DNA of 64,000 nucleotides from Sinorhizobium psoraleae. GTDB taxonomy: Bacteria > Pseudomonadota > Alphaproteobacteria > Rhizobiales > Rhizobiaceae. The position numbers and the translations under genes were made by a program. The stretch lies in the NCBI RefSeq assembly GCF_013283645.1, contig NZ_JABEKV010000005.1, positions 186,001 through 250,000 of the forward strand, in the 5' to 3' direction. Position 1 is the stretch's first letter, and every line of letters starts with the position of its first letter. Positions 54,894-61,276 of this stretch are shown here, piece after piece. Under the pieces are notes generated by a model. That model did not search any database. It had not been told where the DNA came from and saw only the letters and a program-made list of their open reading frames with translations.

Positions 54894-55280
54894 TCATGCC
54901 GCCTCGATGTCCGTGCGCGCGAAATCATCACCTTTAAAGAGCAGCGGTTCGTTGCGCGCCCTGGCCAACGCATAGGAGAAACAGTCCCCATAGTTCAGAC
55001 CTGCCGGATGTCGGCCTTTGCCGTAGCTGCGCCAGGCTCGCCTTGCCACCGCGATCTGTTCCGCGTCGACGGCAACGATTTCGACACCCGCCTTGTAAAG
55101 CCACAGATCGAGCTCCGCGGCACCTGCCTCGCCAAGGCGCGCCTCGATGACGATGGCGAGTTCAAGGACTGTCGCGGCGGAGATGAAGCGCCGTGGAGCG
55201 TCGACGACTTTTTGTTCGTAGGTTTCTGCTTCCGGCTCGTTGAAGGCGATCGCGACGATGGCGGAGGTGTCGATGACCAT
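54894..55280 (-). CDS. vapC: PIN-domain toxin (VapC type)
   Basis: 128 residues. Acidic site residues: D4 in MVIDTSAIVAI, E40 in AATVLELAIV, D98 in GLNYGDCFSYALA, and a late D in LLFKGDDFARTD. It shares one base with the VapB stop. The two PIN toxins in this region belong to different subgroups. Confidence 0.93.
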   Translation of the reverse strand: MVIDTSAIVAIAFNEPEAETYEQKVVDAPRRFISAATVLELAIVIEARLGEAGAAELDLWLYKAGVEIVAVDAEQIAVARRAWRSYGKGRHPAGLNYGDCFSYALARARNEPLLFKGDDFARTDIEAA

Positions 55281-55534
55281 CAGTTGGGGAGCCCGTTTTC
55301 GTCGTACCCCAAAATCTCGTCGGCGGAGCGGCTATCGAGCACCGGCAGCTTCGCCCAGCGTCTGCGGCTAGCGGCAAGCTCCTCGAGGAGAACATCGCGA
55401 TTTCCCGCGTTTGCGAGGCGCCGCAGCCGTTCCTCCAGTGCCCGGCGGGTCGCCATGGTAATGGTTTCACCGGTTTTCTCGGCCAGTGCCTTTGCGAGGC
55501 GTTCCGTCTCTAGATCTTTAATGCTGAGCGCCAT
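55280..55534 (-). CDS. vapB: VapB antitoxin (Rv0623-like)
   Basis: 84 residues: MALSIKDLETERLAKALAEK followed by TGETITMATRRALEERL, typical of the Rv0623-type VapB. It is directly upstream of its PIN partner. Confidence 0.9.
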   Translation of the reverse strand: MALSIKDLETERLAKALAEKTGETITMATRRALEERLRRLANAGNRDVLLEELAASRRRWAKLPVLDSRSADEILGYDENGLPN

Positions 55535-55691
55535 TTCTGGTTCCTTGGTTCCTAATTATCTATATTCTACCTCGTTCCGGCGTGGGCGCAAGCGCCTGGA
55601 TGGCGTAGGACCGGCTCACGTTTGCGCGCGGAATCGCTCCGGTCGGCTGTGATTTGGGGCGAGCTTAGGCGATTTGCGACTCGAATCCATT

Positions 55692-55720
55692 ACTATCGAT
55701 ACTTGATCCCTATCGATAGT
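55692..55720. repeat. Perfect 10-bp inverted repeat ACTATCGATA / TATCGATAGT
   Basis: Arms at 55692-55701 and 55711-55720 around CTTGATCCC. Each arm also contains the self-palindrome TATCGATA. It ends exactly where the truncated redoxin frame starts. It could be an operator or a recombination footprint. Confidence 0.55.
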
Positions 55721-55952
55721 GAGGTTGCCATGGATAGCCTTGACAAAGCTCGATGGGTACACGGAAAGCGAAACCGATCACGCCGACATGGAACGACAAT
55801 GGCCTCAGTTGAAGGGTCAGTTCTTGATCGACCGTGACGGCATCGTCCGCTGGACCAATATCGAGTGCGCTGCCGAGGGCTTGACTGGAGTGGGGAAATT
55901 TCCTTCCGTCGATGAAACCCTTACCGCGGCACGGACCCTGCTGCATCCCTGA
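55719..55952 (+). pseudogene. 3' fragment of a redoxin (AhpC/TSA-like) gene
   Basis: The frame contains ERQWPQLKGQFLIDRDGIVRW then TNIECAAEGLTGVGKFPS, matching the C-terminal third of thioredoxin-fold redoxins (strand-turn-strand GQFLIDRDGIVRW). The catalytic N-terminal part with its Cys is missing, and the DNA upstream is a palindrome rather than coding sequence. The product, if made, would be inactive. Confidence 0.6.
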
Positions 55953-56134
55953 ATGGCGGGACGGGTGGCCGAAGCCAGAGCACAACGCCGCCTCGAAGCC
56001 TCTTGCCGCTGACGTCGCCGGTTATTCGCGATCGGTTCGCGCCAATGAAGCGGGAGCGGCGTTCTGCGGGGGGCGAGACACCGCTCCGTGCTAGAGTCGC
56101 ACAAGGGATGCGACGGTATTAAACGCGGACCCTC

Positions 56135-56293
56135 TCAATCGGTTCCTGAAGGCGGTTTTGTTTTCCCTGCCTCCCCAGCGTTATTTTCCTCATCATTCAA
56201 CTGTTGCAGGAGATCGACGAACTTCAGTGGCAGCGGCTGGACTTGGAACACGGGCAGAGATCGGAGGAAATCGATGTTGCGGTCGGATGTCAT
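56135..56293 (-). CDS. Very small protein, weakly NepR-like
   Basis: 52 residues (MTSDRNIDFLRSLPVFQVQP then LPLKFVDLLQQLNDEENN). The LPxKFxDLLxQLxxxE segment resembles the C-terminal helix of NepR anti-sigma factors of the alphaproteobacterial general stress response. The ribosome site is poor and the usual N-terminal helix is short. No PhyR or EcfG gene is in view. Confidence 0.35.
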   Translation of the reverse strand: MTSDRNIDFLRSLPVFQVQPLPLKFVDLLQQLNDEENNAGEAGKTKPPSGTD

Positions 56294-56576
56294 TATCCGC
56301 CGGATACGCCTCGCCAAATTTGTGTGGCGCTTCGTCATATCGCCCGTCCAAAGGGATGAAACATCGTGGGTAGAGTATGGTTCCTCCAGAGCACGAAAAA
56401 GGCCAGGAATCCCCCCGTAGTGGAGGCGATTTACTGCCGTTCCTCATCACCATCGTGTAACCGCTGAAACCTTCTCCACCCGCCGCCCAACGACACGACT
56501 GTGATTGTTGACCGCCACATTTCCCCGGCTCTTTTGGTGCTATCTTGAGGCACGCTATCTCAGAGAGGATCAATCC

Positions 56577-56765
56577 ATGTGGCTCGAACTGCACGACAGC
56601 AATGGACCGATTTTCATCAATATGGACACTGTTACGCACTTCCATCGGGTAGAGGGCAAGCGGCGCACCACTCTCGTCACCTTCGCGCCCAATAACGGGA
56701 CCTGCGTGATGTTCCAGGTTAACGAGTCACCTGACGAGATCATGGACAAGATCAGCGAATATTAA
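56577..56765 (+). CDS. Small protein of unknown function, FlbD-like outline
   Basis: 62 residues: MWLELHDSNGPIFINMDTVT through VNESPDEIMDKISEY. ATG 56577 follows AGAGAGGAT. The layout (N-terminal G-x-x-x-x-IN strand, central TLVTF strand, terminal V-x-ES-x-x-EI-x-x-KI) recalls FlbD-type flagellar small proteins, but no flagellar gene is nearby, so I leave the function open. Confidence 0.6.
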   Translation: MWLELHDSNGPIFINMDTVTHFHRVEGKRRTTLVTFAPNNGTCVMFQVNESPDEIMDKISEY

Positions 56766-57105
56766 CGCAGATCGACCAGATCCGGCCGGCACGCGTGACC
56801 AAGGGTTGGGGGCGCCGTCCGATCGGGCTACTGAAGCCCCGTGTAGCGTTTTTTCGTCGTCTATGGCTCGATCGATCGCCTCGATGCTCATCTGAAATTC
56901 AATCACGCCGTTTGCAGTTGCCACGATCTCCAATCCTCGCATCTGATGGAATACCTTTTCCCACAGCCGTAATCGGCCAGCCTCGTGTCGAAACACAAAG
57001 CGTCGAGAATTCGCGTTTCAAGCGGTCGCAGCCTTTCACGGCTCCACTGATCTGTTTTCCGTACCAAGCGAAGCGAAGCGCAACTGCGTGGCGAGAGCGT
57101 CTGCC
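56766..57105. other. 340-base stretch without a convincing gene
   Basis: A minus-strand frame (56996-56727) contains MRGLEIVATANGVIEFQMSI but overlaps the small gene at 56577-56765 and has no ribosome site. I see no repeat or hairpin of note. Confidence 0.45.
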
Positions 57106-58041
57106 TCACGCTCTCACAAAACGATAAGCGTTGTCCTTACGCTCCGCGTATCCGACGCCCGGATAGCTCCAGTGGTAGCCGAGCATCTGGATCTTCTCGG
57201 ACGCCGCGCGATCCAGGAGCCTTTTCCTGCTCTTGAGCGCGATCTGGGGATTCGTGTCGAAGCCGAAGTGCCAATCCGGGTGTGCGAAGAAGATGACGTC
57301 ATTGGTGCATGCGTCTCCGGTGACCAGCAGATTGCCATCACCCGCCAGCTCAATGGAGACATGTCCCGGTGTGTGCCCCGGCGTATCCACGACCTGCATT
57401 CCGGGTACGATCTCTTGCCCCGGTTTCACGATAGTCAGCCTGTCCTTAACCGCGAATAGGTCTCGCTGCGCGCCGCGCGCGAAGTCGTGCAGGGCGGTTG
57501 GCGTATGCGTCTCGAAGGCCTTGTCGGTCCAGAAGCTCCATTCTGCCTCGCTGACGAAATACTCCGCATTGGGATAGAGAACCTTGCCGTCGGAGGTGGA
57601 CGTCGCGCCCGAGTGATCGGGATGGGCATGGGTGAAGACGACCTTCGTTATGTCCACCGGTTTAATACCGAGGGTCTTGAGGTTGGCCGCCAATCTCCCG
57701 GCGCTTGCCTGGAAGTTCGTTCCTGAGCCGTTGTCGATCAGTATTAGGTCGCCTCCATGGCGGATGAGTGGAATATTGGCCTGCACAGGCGCGCCTTGCG
57801 CATCGCCGCCGAGCGTCTGAATTATGACCTGCCGCTCCTCGGGCGTGGCGTCCGGCAGGAGTATTTCGGCCGGCAGTGTAATGAAGCCATCACTGACGAC
57901 GGTGATGTCGAACGCGCCGTGCTTGAACCGATGGAAATCGGAGGCGTACACCGCTGGCGGGAGCATGGCGGCCCCAGCCGCCGCGGCGGTGGCTGAGAGT
58001 AGGTCGCGACGCGTGAGAAGCACTGCTCTTGGATCGCTCAT
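57106..58041 (-). CDS. Tat-exported metallo-beta-lactamase-fold hydrolase
   Basis: 311 residues. Twin-arginine signal LLTRRDLLSATAAAAGAAML. Metal motif FTHAHPDHSGA (H-x-H-x-D-H), then TPGHTPGHVS and LVTGDACTND. It resembles quorum-quenching lactonase and alkylsulfatase-type MBL proteins of the AttM/PNGM broad group; the substrate cannot be set. It overlaps the upstream SDR gene by 4 bases, so it is the last gene of a leftward operon. Confidence 0.88.
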   Translation of the reverse strand: MSDPRAVLLTRRDLLSATAAAAGAAMLPPAVYASDFHRFKHGAFDITVVSDGFITLPAEILLPDATPEERQVIIQTLGGDAQGAPVQANIPLIRHGGDLILIDNGSGTNFQASAGRLAANLKTLGIKPVDITKVVFTHAHPDHSGATSTSDGKVLYPNAEYFVSEAEWSFWTDKAFETHTPTALHDFARGAQRDLFAVKDRLTIVKPGQEIVPGMQVVDTPGHTPGHVSIELAGDGNLLVTGDACTNDVIFFAHPDWHFGFDTNPQIALKSRKRLLDRAASEKIQMLGYHWSYPGVGYAERKDNAYRFVRA

Positions 58042-58838
58042 CTCGTCTCTCCTCCCGGCCGATATCGCGCAGCCGCATGTTTCAGTGAGAGGTGCGGCCC
58101 GAGGTCGCGTCTTGTCCTTTCATGCTGCTCCCAGAGCTCGCTGTCGGCGAGCGAGGGGATCGTCACCACCTCCCCACGATCGAAGCCAGCTAGGGCCGCG
58201 TCCACCATCTCGCCCGCATCCATCATCATGTCCGCGGGGATCACGCTGATGTCGATGCCGGCTCTGTCGAATATCTCGGTGCGCGTGAAGCCCGGAAGCA
58301 CGGCTTGCATTCGGACACCGTGCGGCTCGAGTTCTGCGGACAACGCCTGCGTCAGAGCGAGAACGAACGCCTTTGTCGCAACATAGGTCGCGTTGAAACG
58401 CTCGGGCATCAGCGCCACCGCGGAAGCTATGTTTATGATCGCTCCGTTGCGGCGGCGCGCAAAGGCGTTCGCCGCCGTCGCGTTGAGGGAATGCAGGACG
58501 TCGACATTGAGCTGGACCATCTTGCTGAGACCGTTAGGGTCCGATGCCAGCAAAGGGCCGTTCGGGCCGATGCCGGCACAGTTCACAAGCAGGGATATCC
58601 CGGCGTCCGTCCGAAGCTTCGCCACTACCCGTTCCAGATCGGCCGCGCTGGTGAGGTCTGCGATCAGAGGAGTGACGACCGCGCCGTGCTCGCCCGACAG
58701 GCGGTTGGCCAGTGATTTCAGGCGGTCGAAGTCACGGGCGACGAGAATGAGATCGTGACCCCGGCGCGCCAGGCGTTCGGCGTAAACCGCGCCGATGCCG
58801 GAGGAGGCTCCGGTGATAAGTGCTGTTCCTTGTGTCAT
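58038..58838 (-). CDS. Short-chain dehydrogenase/reductase
   Basis: 266 residues. Cofactor site TALITGASSGIGAVYAERLA (TGxxxGIG), NCAG motif in LLVNCAGIGPNG, and catalytic Y-x-x-x-K in YVATKAFVLALTQAL. It is the DltE-like SDR group (PGFTRTEIFDRAG). It is coupled by ATGA to the MBL-fold gene. Confidence 0.92.
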   Translation of the reverse strand: MTQGTALITGASSGIGAVYAERLARRGHDLILVARDFDRLKSLANRLSGEHGAVVTPLIADLTSAADLERVVAKLRTDAGISLLVNCAGIGPNGPLLASDPNGLSKMVQLNVDVLHSLNATAANAFARRRNGAIINIASAVALMPERFNATYVATKAFVLALTQALSAELEPHGVRMQAVLPGFTRTEIFDRAGIDISVIPADMMMDAGEMVDAALAGFDRGEVVTIPSLADSELWEQHERTRRDLGPHLSLKHAAARYRPGGETR

Positions 58839-58876
58839 TTTGCTTTCCTATTCGCCTTGAGTAACGTTGAGAGCGG

Positions 58877-59338
58877 TCATGGCACGGACGCCACGATGAG
58901 GAGAGCGCCGCCGATCGCTACGGCATCTTCGATGAGGGCAGCCGGAGTGTCGCGTCGGAACGCTGCGGCGAGTTTGCCTCGGGCGGCAGCGCCCCCAAGC
59001 GTCCCGGCAACCGCACCGAAGGTGCCAGCGAGTACGCCTCCGACGATCGAACCCCCGGCCGCGCCTACGGTGGCCCCGGCGAGCGCCCCCATGAGAATGC
59101 GAGCGCCGAATTGCATCGGCACTTTGCGGGACGGGGTGTTCGGGAGCTGGTCGGTCACGAGCTCGACGAGCGCCAGCGCCGTGAAAATCCAGGGCGTCCA
59201 CCTGTAGCCCATGAAGGCGAGCGGCGTCCCGGAGACATCGAACCAGCCGAGGTGGGCCGCCCAGGCGACGGCCGCCGGGGCTGTCATTGCACGGAGGCCC
59301 GCGATGATGCCGATGAGCAGTGCAAGGACAGTTGTCAC
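58877..59338 (-). CDS. DUF4126-type membrane protein
   Basis: 153 residues from GTG 59338, which follows AGAGGGGA. Four hydrophobic segments with Gly-rich helices (IIAGLRAMTAPAAVAWAAHL; ALAGATVGAAGGSIVGGVLA). The N-terminal G-x-RAMTAPA is typical of the DUF4126 family, whose function is unknown. It lies 38 bases upstream of the SDR gene in the same direction. Confidence 0.78.
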   Translation of the reverse strand: MTTVLALLIGIIAGLRAMTAPAAVAWAAHLGWFDVSGTPLAFMGYRWTPWIFTALALVELVTDQLPNTPSRKVPMQFGARILMGALAGATVGAAGGSIVGGVLAGTFGAVAGTLGGAAARGKLAAAFRRDTPAALIEDAVAIGGALLIVASVP

Positions 59339-59440
59339 TCGTATTCCCCTCTCTCGATGCGTCTTTGTTGCCCTGTGGCCCAAACGGGAGCCGCACCGAA
59401 GCAATAGTCGGGGTGCGGCTCGCCTCGCCAAGGTAGTGGA

Positions 59441-60418
59441 TCAGTCGCGGATGAAGTCCAGGAGGTCGGCGTTGATGATCTCTGGGTGGGTGGTGCACAT
59501 GCCGTGAGGCAGGCCTTCGTAGGTCTTGAGCGTGCCGTTTTTCAGGAGCTTGACCGAAAGCGGAGCGGAGTCGGCATAAGGGACGATCTGGTCATCGTCG
59601 CCGTGCATGACCAGCGTCGGCACCGTAATCCGCTCGAGGTCTTCGGTGAAGTCCGTCTCGGAGAAGGCTTTGATGCAGTCGTAATGCGCCTTCGCGCCAC
59701 CCATCATGCCTTGCCGCCACCAGTTGTCGATGACGCCCTGGCTGACCTTTGCGCCGGGCCGGTTGAAGCCGTAGAACGGCCCGGCAGGAACGTCGAGAAA
59801 GAACTGGGCGCGGTTGGCGACGAGCGCAGAGCGGAAGCCGTCGAAAACCTCGATCGGCAGGCCGCCGGGGTTTTTGTCCGACTTCACCATGACCGGCGGA
59901 ACCGCGCCGATCAGCACGGCTTTCGACACGCGGCCAGACTTCGCCCGCGCAACATAATGCGCGACCTCGCCGCCGCCCGTCGAGTGGCCGACATGGACCG
60001 CGTCCCTGAGATCAAGCGCATCCGTCAGCGCCGCGACATCGGCCGCATAGGTGTCCATCTCGTTGCCGGACCAGGTCTGCGTGGAGCGGCCGTGGCCGCG
60101 GCGGTCGTGCGCGATGACGCGATAGCCCTTGTCCAGGAAGAACATCATCTGGGCGTCCCAGTCGTCGGCGCTCAGCGGCCACCCGTGATGGAAGACGATG
60201 GGCTGGGCGTCGCGTGGTCCCCAGTCCTTGTAGAAGATTTCCGTTCCGTCCTCGGTCTTGATGAACGACATGATTTGAATCTCCTTTGTAGATGGAGCCG
60301 CTCTCGCGGCGGTGAGTGAGCTATTGGGAAGAGCCATCGCGGCGAGCGCGACGCCTCCCGCCAGGAGAACATCCCGTCGCGTGGTTTGCGCCGTGAGTGA
60401 AATGGTCCGCTCATTCAT
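59441..60418 (-). CDS. Tat-exported alpha/beta hydrolase (non-haem chloroperoxidase-like)
   Basis: 325 residues from ATG 60418. Tat signal [20 protein letters not shown]. The hydrolase core starts at [20 protein letters not shown]; nucleophile Ser in VGHSTGGGE, acid Asp in [10 protein letters not shown], and His in [12 protein letters not shown]. The oxyanion [10 protein letters not shown] is typical of cofactor-free haloperoxidase/arylesterase proteins. These have perhydrolase or esterase activity. An internal ATG (MSFIKTEDG) could give a cytoplasmic form, since GGAGATTCAAATC precedes it. Confidence 0.9.
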   Translation of the reverse strand: MNERTISLTAQTTRRDVLLAGGVALAAMALPNSSLTAARAAPSTKEIQIMSFIKTEDGTEIFYKDWGPRDAQPIVFHHGWPLSADDWDAQMMFFLDKGYRVIAHDRRGHGRSTQTWSGNEMDTYAADVAALTDALDLRDAVHVGHSTGGGEVAHYVARAKSGRVSKAVLIGAVPPVMVKSDKNPGGLPIEVFDGFRSALVANRAQFFLDVPAGPFYGFNRPGAKVSQGVIDNWWRQGMMGGAKAHYDCIKAFSETDFTEDLERITVPTLVMHGDDDQIVPYADSAPLSVKLLKNGTLKTYEGLPHGMCTTHPEIINADLLDFIRD

Positions 60419-60633
60419 GGCTGCGTCCTTTCGTTCCGCGCCTCTTCGACGGGAACAACGTGATGCAGCTTCACCCTCAAGACGAGTTAAGCGTCGTAAA
60501 TCGGTGCAAATTGGAGCTGAGAAGACCCGCCGTTGCAAAACCTCGCAGCCGTCATCATGCTCGGCCTCGGACGTCGCTGTTGGAGCGGGAGAGCTGGGCT
60601 GTGGCTCGTGCGTGGCACGAAAAAAGAGGTAGT

Positions 60634-61188
60634 TCAGGCCGATCTCGCCATGAGTTCCCTGCGCTCGACCACTACCTTCACGAGCGCGTGCGCCGCCAGA
60701 ACGGGCGACTGATCGCTGTCCCCGATAATGAGAAGGCCCGGTCCTGCGCCTTCAGGAGCGATGTCCAGTTGCTGGCCGGGGATGATCGCCACGGGCTTTC
60801 CGTCTTCCAGAAATGTTTTGATCAAGGGACCTGGACCGCGACTGTGCGTCTCCCAGACGGAGCCGGAAAAGCCGACGCAGAATGCGGCATCGAAGTCGTC
60901 AGCGACGATCTGCTCTAGGCTGAGCGTGTCGGCCAAATCGTCCCGCGCTTCCCGGTCAGACAGGAAACGCTGAACAAACGGCTCCTGGTTGGAAGAACCA
61001 TGCCTAGTCTGGCCGACAAAAGCCGGGAAGCCGCCGAAAGGCGTCGCCAAGGCGACCTCGGCGGGGACTTCTTTGAACAGGTAATAAGGAGGGGCGACCT
61101 GTGGTAACCGAACTCCGCTGTCGAAAATCCCATCGCTGTCCTCGACCGCGAGGATGATGAGAAACCGAATGGGTGCATGACCGTCCAT
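60634..61188 (-). CDS. DJ-1/PfpI-superfamily-like protein with altered active site
   Basis: 184 residues from ATG 61188 after GAGGAG. N-terminal [20 protein letters not shown] and central [18 protein letters not shown] followed by [20 protein letters not shown] follow the order of class I glutamine-amidotransferase-like DJ-1 proteins. The nucleophile elbow, usually AxCHGP, reads IIPGQQL here with no Cys, so the usual glyoxalase/protease chemistry is unlikely. It lies between the hydrolase and the large regulator. Confidence 0.6.
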   Translation of the reverse strand: MDGHAPIRFLIILAVEDSDGIFDSGVRLPQVAPPYYLFKEVPAEVALATPFGGFPAFVGQTRHGSSNQEPFVQRFLSDREARDDLADTLSLEQIVADDFDAAFCVGFSGSVWETHSRGPGPLIKTFLEDGKPVAIIPGQQLDIAPEGAGPGLLIIGDSDQSPVLAAHALVKVVVERRELMARSA

Positions 61189-61276
61189 TGGCACTCTCCT
61201 CTTCCGTCGATCATGCACCGGCTGCGGAATACCGCCGAGTTGAAAGTTGTAAATCCATGTAAATGGACAGTCTTTT

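Noticed and set aside
54840..55652. Plus-strand frame following the Phd antitoxin, considered as its toxin
   Set aside because: It is antisense to the VapBC pair and shows no Doc, RelE, PIN or YoeB features.
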